From Acetobacteraceae bacterium (lineage in GTDB: Bacteria > Pseudomonadota > Alphaproteobacteria > Acetobacterales > Acetobacteraceae), in assembly GCA_020848935.1 (NCBI GenBank), contig JADLHF010000230.1, forward strand, positions 1-38,776: 38,776 nt of DNA, in the 5' to 3' direction. Positions 17,950-27,222 of this stretch are shown here, in pieces (within the stretch, counting starts at the first letter, position 1; each line of letters opens with the position of its first letter). Below the pieces are notes generated by a model. That model did not search any database, was not told the DNA's origin, and was given only the letters and a program-made list of their open reading frames with translations. A program made the translations under genes and the position numbers.

Positions 17950-18086
17950 AGGAAGGAACTTCTTTTTCTGAAGAAAAAGAAGCGAAAAGACTTCATTCAT
18001 TATTCATCGTGTGGCACGAATGCGGTTCGATTTGGATGGTAATGAAAGTTTTTTGGTTCTTTTTTTCAAAAAAGAACATTCTTCCT
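17950..18086. repeat. AT-rich double-hairpin dispersed repeat, copy 3
   Basis: Left hairpin 17959-17982 and right hairpin 18056-18077 are identical to the other copies, with AGGAAG (17950-17955) and CTTCCT (18081-18086) at the edges. One base differs after the left hairpin (CGAAAAGAC). The core is again distinct but pairs: CATTA (17998-18002) with TAATG (18040-18044), and CATC (18005-18008) with GATG (18035-18038). It lies between the 5' end of the AsmA gene and the 3' end of the pseudouridine synthase gene. Confidence 0.93.
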
Positions 18087-18109
18087 GCTCTTGCATTTCG
18101 ACGCCGCGC

Positions 18110-19108
18110 TCAACGTCGCCGGATCGGGGCGGCGGCGGGGGGAATCGTGAAGCCGAGCAGGGCGAAGGATTCGACCATATGGGGGGGCAGGTTGGCTTCC
18201 ACCGTGAGGGTGCCGCCGGCGGGGTGCGGCAGCGCGAGACGGCGGGCGTGGAGGTGCAGACGCTCGGGGAAGCCGGTGACCAGGGCGGAATTGCGGTTGC
18301 CTTCCTCCTGCTTCTCGGTGCCGTAGGGCGCATCGCCGAGAATCGGCGCGCCGATCGAGGCGCAGTGGACGCGCAGCTGGTGGGTCCGCCCCGTGAGGGG
18401 GCGGAGCTCGAGCCAGGCGAGCTTGCGGCCGGCGTGGTCGAGCGTGCGGTAATCGGTGATGGCGTGGGCGGTTTCGGTGTCGTAGGGGCCGGCGATGGCG
18501 GCGCGCTCGCCGCGGAAGCCGTCGATGCGGACGAGTTCGCCCTCGATGCGGCCTTCGACCGGGACGGGGCGGCCGGCGACGACGGCCCAGTAGGTTTTTT
18601 CCACCGTGCGGCCGCGGAAGGCGGCGGCGAGCTTGGCGGCGATGCCGGGGGAGCGGGCGACGACGAGAACGCCGGAGGTGTCCTTGTCCAGGCGGTGCAC
18701 GAGGCGGGGCTTGTCGTCGGCGTCACCGCGCAGGCCGGCGAGCATCATGTCCAGGTGCCGGGAGATGCCGGGGCCGCCCTGGGAGGGCAGGCCGGGGGGC
18801 TTGTTGAGCACGATCAACTGGTCGTCGCGGTAGAGCACCATCGCCTCGATTTCCCGGATCAGGGCCGGGTCGAGGGGAGCGGGGGTGGGTTTTGGGGCCG
18901 GGGTGGCGGGCAGCGGGGGGATGCGGACGGACTGGCCCGCTGCGAGGCGGGTGGCGGCCTCGGCCCGTTTGCCGTCGATACGGATCTGGCCGGTGCGGCA
19001 CAGTTTCTGGATGGCGCCCTGGGTGAGGCCGGGGATGTGGCGGCGCAGCCAGCGATCGAGGCGGATTTCGGCCTCGTCCTGGGTGACTTCGCGTGTGGTG
19101 ACGGTCAT
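18110..19108 (-). CDS. RluC/RluD-type 23S rRNA pseudouridine synthase
   Basis: A 332-residue enzyme that isomerises uridine in rRNA. An N-terminal S4 RNA-binding domain (about 14-62, IRLDRWLRRHIPGLTQGAIQK) is joined by a proline-rich linker to the RluA-type catalytic domain. The catalytic aspartate is D141 in LVHRLDKDTSG, and GRTHQLRVH completes the fold. Its ATG overlaps the rarA stop (ATGA, 19105-19108), so the two are coupled. RluC is the likeliest match by neighbourhood in alphaproteobacteria, but specificity cannot be proved here. Confidence 0.92.
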   Translation of the reverse strand: MTVTTREVTQDEAEIRLDRWLRRHIPGLTQGAIQKLCRTGQIRIDGKRAEAATRLAAGQSVRIPPLPATPAPKPTPAPLDPALIREIEAMVLYRDDQLIVLNKPPGLPSQGGPGISRHLDMMLAGLRGDADDKPRLVHRLDKDTSGVLVVARSPGIAAKLAAAFRGRTVEKTYWAVVAGRPVPVEGRIEGELVRIDGFRGERAAIAGPYDTETAHAITDYRTLDHAGRKLAWLELRPLTGRTHQLRVHCASIGAPILGDAPYGTEKQEEGNRNSALVTGFPERLHLHARRLALPHPAGGTLTVEANLPPHMVESFALLGFTIPPAAAPIRRR

Positions 19109-20403
19109 GCGCCGCGGTCCTGGCGCAGTTTGGCCCAGTAGGCCAGCCTTTTTCCGATCTCGCGCTCGAAGCCGCGTTCGGCGGGGCGGTAGAAATCCTG
19201 GCGCGGCATGCCATCCGGAAAATAGTTCTGGCCGGAGAAGCCGTCCTGGGCGTCGTGGTCGTAGGCGTAGCCGGCGCCGTAGCCGAGTTGTTTCATCAGC
19301 TTGGTCGGCGCGTTGAGGATGTGGGCGGGGGGCGAGAGGCTGCCGGTGCCCTTGGCGGCGCGTTGGGCCGCGCCGAGGGCAACGTAGAGGGAATTGGATT
19401 TGGGCGCGGTGCCGAGATAGACGACGGCCTGGGCGATGGCAAGTTCGCCTTCGGGGCTGCCGAGGCGTTCGTAGGCTTCCCAGGCGGCGAGGGTCTGGGT
19501 GAGGGCGTTGGGGTCGGCCATGCCGATATCCTCGCTGGCGAAGCGGAGCAGGCGGCGGGCGATGTAGCGCGGGTCTTCGCCGCCGACCAGCATGCGGGCG
19601 AGCCAGTAGAGCGCGGCGTCGCAATCCGAACCGCGCAGGGATTTGTGCAGGGCGGAGATCAGGTTGTAGTGCTCCTCGCGGTCGCGGTCGTAGAGGGCGG
19701 CGCGCTTGGCGAGCAACTCGGACAGGGCGGGGACGTCGAGCGGGGCGCTGTCTTGCGGCAGGGCGGCGAGTTGTTCGGCGAGGTTGAGCAGGTAGCGGCC
19801 ATCGCCGTCGGCCATGGCGCGCAGGGTGGCGCGGGCTTCGGGGTCCAGCGGCAGGGGGTGGGCGATCGCCGCCTCGGCGCGGGCGAGGAGCTTTTCCAGG
19901 CCGTCATCGTCCAGGCGCTTGAGGACGAGAACCTGGCAGCGCGAGAGCAGGGCGCCGTTCAGCGCGAAGCTGGGGTTCTCGGTGGTGGCGCCGACCAGGG
20001 TGACGGTGCCGTTCTCGACCACCGGGAGAAACCCGTCCTGCTGGGCGCGGTTGAAGCGGTGGATCTCATCGACGAAGAGCAGCGTCGCCTGCCCCCTGGC
20101 GCGGCGGCTTGTGGCTTCCTCGAAGCATTTCTTGAGGTCGGCGACGCCGGAGAAGACGGCGGAGAGCTGGACGAAGTGAAGATTTGCCTGTTCGGCGAGG
20201 AGCCGGGCGATGGTGGTCTTGCCGACGCCGGGCGGACCCCAGAGGATGAGCGAGGCGAGCGAGCCGCGCTGGAGCATGCGGGTGAGGGTGCCGGCGGGGC
20301 CGAGCAGGTGATCCTGGCCGACCACTTCGGCCAGCGTGCGCGGGCGCAGCCGGTCTGCGAGGGGGCCGTGCGTGGTCTCGGGTAGGGGGAGCGGGAGGGA
20401 CAC
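19105..20403 (-). CDS. rarA: replication-associated recombination protein RarA
   Basis: A 432-residue AAA+ ATPase (RarA/MgsA/WRNIP1 family) acting at stalled replication forks. After [20 protein letters not shown] come Walker [10 protein letters not shown] (56-64), Walker [11 protein letters not shown] (108-117) and sensor [10 protein letters not shown]. The C-terminal RarA domain includes [20 protein letters not shown] and PKSNSLY. GTG 20403 is the best start: the frame continues upstream into repeat copy 4, giving a spurious N-terminus. No Shine-Dalgarno is visible; TAGATT (20416-20411) 7 nt before the GTG suggests a leaderless message. Confidence 0.95.
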   Translation of the reverse strand: MSLPLPLPETTHGPLADRLRPRTLAEVVGQDHLLGPAGTLTRMLQRGSLASLILWGPPGVGKTTIARLLAEQANLHFVQLSAVFSGVADLKKCFEEATSRRARGQATLLFVDEIHRFNRAQQDGFLPVVENGTVTLVGATTENPSFALNGALLSRCQVLVLKRLDDDGLEKLLARAEAAIAHPLPLDPEARATLRAMADGDGRYLLNLAEQLAALPQDSAPLDVPALSELLAKRAALYDRDREEHYNLISALHKSLRGSDCDAALYWLARMLVGGEDPRYIARRLLRFASEDIGMADPNALTQTLAAWEAYERLGSPEGELAIAQAVVYLGTAPKSNSLYVALGAAQRAAKGTGSLSPPAHILNAPTKLMKQLGYGAGYAYDHDAQDGFSGQNYFPDGMPRQDFYRPAERGFEREIGKRLAYWAKLRQDRGA

Positions 20404-20457
20404 GGGGGGCAATCTAGCACTCCCGGCTTGAGGGGAGAACGCGGGGGGAGTGCAGGG

Positions 20458-20591
20458 AGGAAGAATCTTCTTTTTCTGAAGAAAAAGAAGCAAAAAGACT
20501 TTTTTCCACTTTAGGCACGGACTCTCGCGGTAAGCGTGGGGATGAAAGTTTTTTGGTTCTTTTTTTCAAAAAAGAACGTTCTCGCCTTCCC
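20458..20591. repeat. AT-rich double-hairpin dispersed repeat, copy 4
   Basis: Left hairpin 20467-20490 and right hairpin 20556-20577 are identical to the other copies; left edge AGGAAG (20458-20463), right edge CTTCC (20586-20590). The core has weaker self-pairing than copies 2 and 3 (CCAC with GTGG). It separates the rarA 5' end from the 3' end of the EamA gene. Confidence 0.92.
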
Positions 20592-20595
20592 TCAC

Positions 20596-21489
20596 CTATG
20601 CCCGCCGCAGCGTACCGATCGCGATGCCGGCGAGGATCATGGCGGCGGCGAGCAGGAGGGGCGCATCGAGGCCTTCGCCCAGGAAGATGGCCGAGCCGGC
20701 GATGCCGACCACGGGAGTGGCCAGGATGCCCAGGGCGGTGGTGGCGGCCGGCAGGGCGCGGTTGACGATGGCGAGCGCCCAGAAGGCGTAGGCGGTGCCG
20801 ATCAGGCCGGTATAGGCGAAGAGCAGCGCAAGGCGGGGGGAGAAGGCGAAGCTGGGCGCGCCTTCCACCAGGGGGGCGAGGACGAGGAGAACGGCGCTGG
20901 CGAGCACGGCCTGCCAGAAGACCAGCTGGAAGGGGGAGGACACCCATTTGTGGGCGCGGGTGTAGAGGATGGAGACCGACCAGGACAGCGCCGAGAGCAG
21001 CAGCATGGCGTTGCCGAACAGGGCATTGGCGTCCGACCAGTCGAAGGCCAGCGGGTTGAACAGGAAGGCGAGGCCGGCGAGGCCCAGGGCGATGCCGGCG
21101 CCGCGGGCGGGCGGGATGCGTTCGCGCAGGAAGGGCCAGGCGCCGAGGGCGACCCAGAGCGGCGTGGTGTAGGCCAGCACCACGGAGCGGCCGACGGGGA
21201 CGTATTTCAGGCCGTAGGACATCAGCACCGAGAAGACGATCATGTGCGGGACGGCGATCATGACCACGACGGCCCAGTCGCCGCGGCGGGGGAAGATCAT
21301 CTGGCCGCGGGCGAGCAGCAGGGCGCCGAGGCCGATGGTGGCGACCATGCTGCGGATGGCTGACATCCAGAAGGGCGGCACTTCGGCGACGATCAGCTTG
21401 GCGGCGGTCCAGGTGATGCCCCAGGCGAGCACGATGGAGGCGAACAGCACGATGGCGGCGCGGCGGGAGGGGGGCGCTGGGTGAGTCAT
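20596..21489 (-). CDS. EamA/DMT-superfamily transporter
   Basis: A 297-residue membrane protein of the drug/metabolite transporter superfamily with about ten hydrophobic helices in two EamA repeats. The first repeat begins IVLFASIVLAWGITWTAAKL and ends FLRERIPPARGAGIALGLAG; the second ends FLGEGLDAPLLLAAAMILAG. Such proteins export amino acids, metabolites or drugs; the substrate is unknown. ATG 21489 follows the rplQ terminator; the longer frame crosses that terminator and is rejected. Confidence 0.92.
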   Translation of the reverse strand: MTHPAPPSRRAAIVLFASIVLAWGITWTAAKLIVAEVPPFWMSAIRSMVATIGLGALLLARGQMIFPRRGDWAVVVMIAVPHMIVFSVLMSYGLKYVPVGRSVVLAYTTPLWVALGAWPFLRERIPPARGAGIALGLAGLAFLFNPLAFDWSDANALFGNAMLLLSALSWSVSILYTRAHKWVSSPFQLVFWQAVLASAVLLVLAPLVEGAPSFAFSPRLALLFAYTGLIGTAYAFWALAIVNRALPAATTALGILATPVVGIAGSAIFLGEGLDAPLLLAAAMILAGIAIGTLRRA

Positions 21490-21517
21490 GCGGCGGGGCG
21501 GCCTTGTCGCCAGAAAC

Positions 21518-21545
21518 GGAAAAACCGGCCTTGCGGCCGGTTTCC
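21518..21545 (-). terminator. intrinsic terminator of the ribosomal protein cluster
   Basis: On the minus strand: AAACCGGCC (21543-21535), loop GCAA, GGCCGGTTT (21530-21522), then further T residues. A 9-bp perfect stem with T run, 29 bp after the rplQ stop. This is the clearest Rho-independent terminator in the window and ends the alpha segment. Confidence 0.88.
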
Positions 21546-21571
21546 CCTGGATCGGTGCGGCTGGGCGAGGG

Positions 21572-21994
21572 TCACTCGCTCTCGCTGTCCTCGGCGCGCT
21601 CGGCGACCGGGCCGCTGTCCTGGCCCTTGGCGGAGGGGTCGCGGTCAACGAACTCGATCACCGCCATGTCGGCGGCGTCGCCGTAGCGGATGCCGGCCTT
21701 GAGCACGCGGCAGTAGCCGCCGGGGCGGACCTTGTAGCGCTCGGCCAGGGTGGTGAAGAGCTTGGCGACCATCACGTCGTCGCGCAGCTCGGCATAGGCC
21801 AGGCGGCGGGCATGCAGGTCGCCGCGCTTGCCGAGCGTGATCAGCTTTTCCGCCACCGGCCGCAGCTCCTTGGCCTTGGGCAGGGTGGTGGTGATCTGCT
21901 CGTGCTTGATCAGCGCGCAGGCCATGTTGCGGAACATGGCGAAGCGGTGGGTGGAGGTGACGCCGAGCTTTCGACCGGCAACGCCATGGCGCAT
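21572..21994 (-). CDS. rplQ: 50S ribosomal protein L17
   Basis: A 140-residue ribosomal protein lying near the exit tunnel. The conserved opening [20 protein letters not shown] and [20 protein letters not shown] are intact. The C-terminus has an acidic tail ([10 protein letters not shown]) beyond the minimal fold. It follows rpoA by 49 bp and is the last gene before the terminator. Confidence 0.98.
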   Translation of the reverse strand: MRHGVAGRKLGVTSTHRFAMFRNMACALIKHEQITTTLPKAKELRPVAEKLITLGKRGDLHARRLAYAELRDDVMVAKLFTTLAERYKVRPGGYCRVLKAGIRYGDAADMAVIEFVDRDPSAKGQDSGPVAERAEDSESE

Positions 21995-22043
21995 GGGGGT
22001 ATTCCTAACGCAGCTTCAGAACGGGTCTTCGAGGCGCAGACGG

Positions 22044-23075
22044 TCAGAACGGCTCGTCGAGCCGTTTGGCGAGGTCTTCGATGTTCTCGGGCGGCCAGCC
22101 GGTGACGGTCATGCCCAGCGCGAGGCCCATGGAGGACAGCACCTCCTTGATCTCGTTGAGCGACTTGCGGCCGAAGTTCGGCGTGCGCAGCATCTCCTGC
22201 TCGGATTTCTGCACGAGGTCGCCGATATAGACGATGTTGTCGTTCTTCAGGCAGTTGGCGCTGCGGACCGACAGCTCCAGCTCATCGACCTTGCGCAGCA
22301 GGTTGCGGTTGAACGGCAGGTCGTCCTGCGGTTCCTCCAGGCGCGCGGCTTGCGGCTCGTCGAAGTTGATGAACATCTTGAGCTGTTCTTGCAGGATGCG
22401 AGCGGCGATCGCCACGGCATCCTCGGGGCCGACGGCACCGTTGGTCTCCACCTGGAGCAGCAGCTTGTCGTAGTCGGTGACCTGGCCGACGCGGGTGGGT
22501 TCGACGCGGTAGGAGACGCGGCGGACCGGGGAGTAGATGGCATCGACGGGGATGAGGCCGATCGGGGCGTCTTCCGGGCGGTTGGACGATGCCGGCACGT
22601 AGCCCTTGCCGATCTGGACGGTGAATTCCATGCCGAGCTTCACGCCGTCATCGAGCGTGCAGATCACCAGATCGGGGTTCATCACCTCGATGTCGTGGCC
22701 GGTCTGGATCTGGCTGGCCTTCACCTCGCCGGGGCCGGTGGCGGTGAGGACCATGCGCTTCTGGCCTTCGCCATGCATGCGCAGGGCGAGCTGCTTGATG
22801 TTCAGCACGATGTCGGTGACGTCTTCGCGCACGCCGGCGATGCTGCTGAATTCATGCAGCACGCCGTCGATCTGCACCGCGGTGACGGCGGCGCCCTGAA
22901 GCGATGACAGCAGGATGCGGCGCAGCGCGTTGCCCAGCGTCATGCCGAAGCCACGTTCCAGCGGTTCGGCGATCACAGTGGCGGTGCGGGTGGGATCGGA
23001 GCCGGCCTCGATACCGAGCTTCTCCGGCTTGATGAGCGAGTCCCAGTTTTTCTGCAAGACGGCGCTTAGTCTCAT
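22044..23075 (-). CDS. rpoA: RNA polymerase alpha subunit
   Basis: A 343-residue subunit that nucleates RNA polymerase assembly (N-terminal domain, about 1-235) and contacts UP elements and activators (C-terminal domain, about 255-330). Visible are [17 protein letters not shown] of the dimer interface and the C-terminal [10 protein letters not shown] and [14 protein letters not shown] helices. ATG 23075 is correct by homology; the longer frame is upstream leader. It lies 127 bp after rpsK, with two hairpins in between. Confidence 0.99.
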   Translation of the reverse strand: MRLSAVLQKNWDSLIKPEKLGIEAGSDPTRTATVIAEPLERGFGMTLGNALRRILLSSLQGAAVTAVQIDGVLHEFSSIAGVREDVTDIVLNIKQLALRMHGEGQKRMVLTATGPGEVKASQIQTGHDIEVMNPDLVICTLDDGVKLGMEFTVQIGKGYVPASSNRPEDAPIGLIPVDAIYSPVRRVSYRVEPTRVGQVTDYDKLLLQVETNGAVGPEDAVAIAARILQEQLKMFINFDEPQAARLEEPQDDLPFNRNLLRKVDELELSVRSANCLKNDNIVYIGDLVQKSEQEMLRTPNFGRKSLNEIKEVLSSMGLALGMTVTGWPPENIEDLAKRLDEPF

Positions 23076-23132
23076 GGATTGGATGCCCTGTTGGGACGCA
23101 GCCCGATACGGGTTGGCCCGCAATGGAAGGGA

Positions 23133-23199
23133 GCGGCACCGCCGGGAAAGAGGGGCGGGGTGCCGCCAGACTCAGGCAAGGCGGGCGCGGCGGCCCGCC
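23133..23199 (-). promoter_or_regulatory. two hairpins in the rpsK-rpoA spacer
   Basis: The first hairpin met by the transcript is GGCGGGC/GCCCGCC (23180-23186/23193-23199, extended one bp), directly after the rpsK stop. The second is GCGGCACC/GGTGCCGC (23133-23140/23159-23166). There is no T run, so attenuation, RNA processing or protection of the mRNA end are possible roles; none is shown. Confidence 0.5.
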
Positions 23200-23202
23200 T
23201 GG

Positions 23203-23592
23203 CTAGACGCGGCGGCGCTTGCGCGGCCGGCAGCCATTGTGGGGGATCGGGGTGGTGTCGCGGATGGCGCTGATCGAGAAGCCGACGGCCTGAAGCGCCC
23301 GCAGCGCGCTTTCGCGGCCGGAACCGGGGCCGGAGACCTCGATCTCCAGCGTTTCCATGCCGTGCTCGCGGGCCTTCTTGCCGGCATCCTCGGCGGCGAC
23401 CTGGGCGGCATACGGGGTGGATTTGCGGCTGCCCTTGAAGCCTTGGCTGCCGGCCGACGACCAGGCAATGGCGTTGCCCTGCGCATCGGTGATGGTGATC
23501 ATCGTGTTGTTGAAGGTCGCGGCCACGTGGGCAACGCCCGACGTGATGTTCTTGCGTTCCTTCTTGCGCGTGCGCGCGGCTGGCTTGGCCAT
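23203..23592 (-). CDS. rpsK: 30S ribosomal protein S11
   Basis: A 129-residue protein of the 30S platform. The conserved segments [32 protein letters not shown] and the C-terminal [15 protein letters not shown] are present. AGGA lies 9 nt before ATG 23592; the intervening bases read TCACCTCC, resembling the 16S 3' end. It follows rpsM by 118 bp. Confidence 0.98.
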   Translation of the reverse strand: MAKPAARTRKKERKNITSGVAHVAATFNNTMITITDAQGNAIAWSSAGSQGFKGSRKSTPYAAQVAAEDAGKKAREHGMETLEIEVSGPGSGRESALRALQAVGFSISAIRDTTPIPHNGCRPRKRRRV

Positions 23593-23710
23593 CGGAGGTG
23601 ATCCTGTTCAAACAGTGCGGCGTCAATCGGTGTGGCGGGAGCATCCCCAAGCCGGGGACCGCGCCGCCGCAAAAGCAAAAGCGATGCAGGCGGGCGAAGG
23701 GCCGCGAGGC

Positions 23711-24088
23711 CTACTTCGTGACCTTCTTCTTGCCGGCGATGGCCACGGCCTTGCCCTTGCGGGTGCGCGCGTTGGTGTGGGTGCGCTGGCCGCGCACCGG
23801 CAGGCCGCGGCGGTGGCGCAGGCCACGGTAGCAGCCCAGGTCCATCAGCCGCTTGATGTTCATCGCCACTTCGCGGCGCAGGTCGCCCTCGACGCGGAAG
23901 TCGCGATCAACCAGTTCACGGATGCGCAGCACCTCCTCGTCGGAAAGCTGGTTCACCCGGCGCTCGTCGGGGATCGCGAGCTTGGTGCAGATCTCCTGCG
24001 CCTTGGCCGGCCCGATTCCGAAGATATAGCGCAGGCTGATGGTGACCCGCTTGTTGGTGGGGATGTTCACGCCGGCAATACGCGCCAC
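23711..24088 (-). CDS. rpsM: 30S ribosomal protein S13
   Basis: A 125-residue 30S head protein. Conserved marks are [48 protein letters not shown] and the basic end GKKKVTK. GTG 24088 is the start: AGGAG (24101-24097) lies 8 nt upstream, and the longer frame runs into the leader hairpins. It is the first gene of a probable separate alpha transcription unit. Confidence 0.97.
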   Translation of the reverse strand: MARIAGVNIPTNKRVTISLRYIFGIGPAKAQEICTKLAIPDERRVNQLSDEEVLRIRELVDRDFRVEGDLRREVAMNIKRLMDLGCYRGLRHRRGLPVRGQRTHTNARTRKGKAVAIAGKKKVTK

Positions 24089-24279
24089 GCCGTATACTCC
24101 TGTCACATCGGGTTCGCACCCGATCGGTCCTTCAACATCGGGGCAAGACCCGATCGGCCTGGCGGCCATGGCAATCGACAGAACACCCGACGCCGGGGGG
24201 AACCCGGGACCGTCATGGTGCCGCTGCCACTGACAAAACGGATGGCGGACACCACGAGCGGGGGTCGCCAAGGGCGCGC
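24089..24279 (-). promoter_or_regulatory. structured 5' leader of rpsM with two tandem hairpins
   Basis: The roughly 185-nt leader contains two near-identical tandem hairpins: ATCGGG/CCCGAT (24137-24142/24149-24154) and ATCGGGT/ACCCGAT with a 4-nt loop (24107-24113/24118-24124), repeat period about 30 nt. The second ends close to the Shine-Dalgarno sequence (24101-24097). The arrangement suggests control of rpsM-rpsK-rpoA-rplQ. No coding sequence is seen between adk and rpsM. Confidence 0.6.
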
Positions 24280-24307
24280 ACTATAGCGGCGGGCCCGACC
24301 GAGTCAA
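24280..24307 (-). promoter_or_regulatory. sigma70-type promoter for the alpha segment
   Basis: Minus strand TTGACT (24307-24302), 16 nt of GC-rich spacer, TATAGT (24285-24280). Both boxes match five of six consensus positions, making it the best promoter match noticed in the window. The predicted start is near 24273. An inverted repeat GGCCCGAC/GTCGGGCC (24292-24299/24332-24339) has one arm inside the spacer and could bind a regulator. Confidence 0.7.
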
Positions 24308-24386
24308 CGCAATGGCATCAAATCCGCGTGAGTCGGGCCGAAACCAGCCCATCCCCCTGCGCAGGTCTGCCTTGCCTCCCACCCGG

Positions 24387-25051
24387 TCAGGCGCTGTCCG
24401 GCGGAGCCAGCGGGTCGAGCAGGGCGACCAGTTCGCCGGTGACGGCGTCCGGCTCGGCCATGCCGTCGACCGCATGCAGCCTGCCCTGGGCAGCGTAGTG
24501 GGGCAGGATCGGCGCGGTCTGCTGGTGATAGGCCACCAGGCGGGCGGCGACGGTCTCGCGGGTGTCGTCGGCGCGGCGGGTGAAGCTGGTGCCGCCGCAG
24601 CGGTCGCAGGTGCCGGCAACCTTGGGGGGGTGCAGCACGTCATTGTAGCCCTCGCCGCAATTGGCGCAGGTGTAGCGACCGGCGATGCGCTCGATCAGCG
24701 CCGCGTCGTCGACCCGCAGTTCGATCACCGCATGGAGCCGCATGTCCTTGCCCGCCAGCATGCCGTCCAGCGCCACGGCCTGCGGCACGGTGCGGGGGAA
24801 GCCGTCGAGGATGAAGCCGCGGGCGCAGTCCGGCCGCGCGATGCGCCCGGCCAGCATGCGGATCAGGATGTCATCGGACACCAGCTGGCCGGCTTCCATC
24901 ACCGCCTTCGCCTGCAGCCCGACCTCGCTGCCGGCGGCGACCTCGGCGCGCAGCATGTCGCCGGTGGAGATCTGCACAATGCCGTAGCGGTCCTGGAGCC
25001 GCTTGGCCTGGGTGCCTTTACCGGCCCCGGGGGGGCCCAGCAGGATAAGGT

Positions 25052-25055
<4 letters not shown>
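24387..25055 (-). CDS. adk: adenylate kinase
   Basis: A 222-residue enzyme converting AMP plus ATP to two ADP. P-loop GPPGAGKGT (7-15), STGDMLR of the AMP site, [10 protein letters not shown], and a long LID with four cysteines C130, C133, C150, C153 that should bind zinc. GTG 25055 overlaps the secY stop (GTGA), so translation is coupled. The adk position after secY is usual in alphaproteobacteria. A ~300-bp control region follows. Confidence 0.98.
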
Positions 25056-26398
<1,343 letters not shown>

Positions 26399-26420
26399 CG
26401 ATCCAATTCCCCATCATGCC

Positions 26421-26453
26421 GACGGCGCCAGCGGGTCCTCCCGAGGCGCCGTC
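26421..26453 (-). promoter_or_regulatory. strong hairpin in the rplO-secY spacer
   Basis: GACGGCGCC (26421-26429) pairs with GGCGCCGTC (26445-26453); inside, CGGG/CCCG (26432-26435/26440-26443) closes a 4-nt loop that reads AGGA in the transcript. A second inverted repeat CCGGCGG/CCGCCGG lies at 26476-26482/26494-26500. Candidate processing site or translational control of secY; it ends 23 nt before the secY ATG. Confidence 0.5.
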
Positions 26454-26511
26454 ATGCACTACATAGCGTGCGACCCCGGCGGACGAAAGCCCGCCGCCGG
26501 TGGCCCCGGCA

Positions 26512-27003
26512 TCAGGCTGCCGCGTCGGCCTTCGGCTTGGCGGCCACCGTGGTGACGACGCTGCCGCCGGCCGCGGCGACCGCCGCGATTGCGGTGGCGG
26601 ATGCGCCGGAGACGGTGATGTTGACCACACGGCCGATCGCGCCATTGGCCAGCAGGCGCACGCCCACCACCTTGCCGCCGCGCACCAGGCCGGCATCGGC
26701 CAGGGTGGTCTCGGTGATCGGCTGGCTGGCATCGATGCGGCCCGCCTCGATCGCCTTGGCCAGCGCGCCAAGATTCACCGGCGCATATTCCTTGCGGAAG
26801 ATGTTCTTGAAGCCGCGCTTGGGCAGGCGACGGTAGATCGGCAGCTGGCCGCCCTCGAAGCCGTTCAGGGCAACACCTTCGCGCGCCTTCTGTCCCTTGA
26901 CGCCCTTGCCCGAGGTCTTGCCCTTGCCGGAGCCGATGCCGCGGCCAAGGCGCTTGGACTTCAGGCGCGAGCCCGGGTTGTCGCGCAGTTCGTTCAGATT
27001 CAT
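26512..27003 (-). CDS. rplO: 50S ribosomal protein L15
   Basis: A 163-residue protein of the large subunit. The glycine/basic N-terminus ([20 protein letters not shown]) and [20 protein letters not shown] are conserved. The C-terminus ends in an alanine-rich tail (KPKADAAA). It starts 27 bp after rpmD. secY follows after a 113-bp spacer. Confidence 0.98.
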   Translation of the reverse strand: MNLNELRDNPGSRLKSKRLGRGIGSGKGKTSGKGVKGQKAREGVALNGFEGGQLPIYRRLPKRGFKNIFRKEYAPVNLGALAKAIEAGRIDASQPITETTLADAGLVRGGKVVGVRLLANGAIGRVVNITVSGASATAIAAVAAAGGSVVTTVAAKPKADAAA

Positions 27004-27030
27004 CGCAGTCTCCTCAGAACCCTCGCAGGT

Positions 27031-27222
27031 TCAGGACTCGTCGACCTTCACAAGGTGAGCGACCTTGCGAATCATGCCACGCACGGAGGGGGTGTCCTCC
27101 AACTCGCGCGAGCGGCGGATCTTGTTCAGGCCGAGCCCGATCAGGGTCTCCTTCTGGCCCGGCTTGCGGCCGGCGACGGAGGCGATCTGGGTGACCTTCA
27201 CGGTCTTCTTCGCGTCAGGCAT
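27031..27222 (-). CDS. rpmD: 50S ribosomal protein L30
   Basis: A 63-residue protein. [24 protein letters not shown] and the end [11 protein letters not shown] are the L30 hallmarks. ATG 27222 lies inside the end of rpsE (8-bp overlap), showing tight coupling; the longer frame upstream is a shadow of rpsE. Confidence 0.97.
   Translation of the reverse strand: MPDAKKTVKVTQIASVAGRKPGQKETLIGLGLNKIRRSRELEDTPSVRGMIRKVAHLVKVDES

Noticed and set aside
15286-18042. A 918-codon open frame on the + strand
   Set aside because: It is antisense to the AsmA gene and composed mainly of Gly, Ala, Gln and Arg, as expected from the complement of a GC-rich gene; it also runs into repeat copy 3.
20404-20493. 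Longer rarA start beginning MLLFLQKKK
   Set aside because: The extra 30 codons come from a TTG inside repeat copy 4 and have no counterpart in RarA proteins.
21490-21648. N-terminally extended EamA transporter
   Set aside because: It would translate across the rplQ terminator, and the added residues are Pro/Arg-rich shadow sequence.
24089-24271. N-terminally extended rpsM starting near 24271
   Set aside because: The extension reads through the leader hairpins, and GTG 24088 has a well-placed AGGAG and matches the S13 N-terminus.
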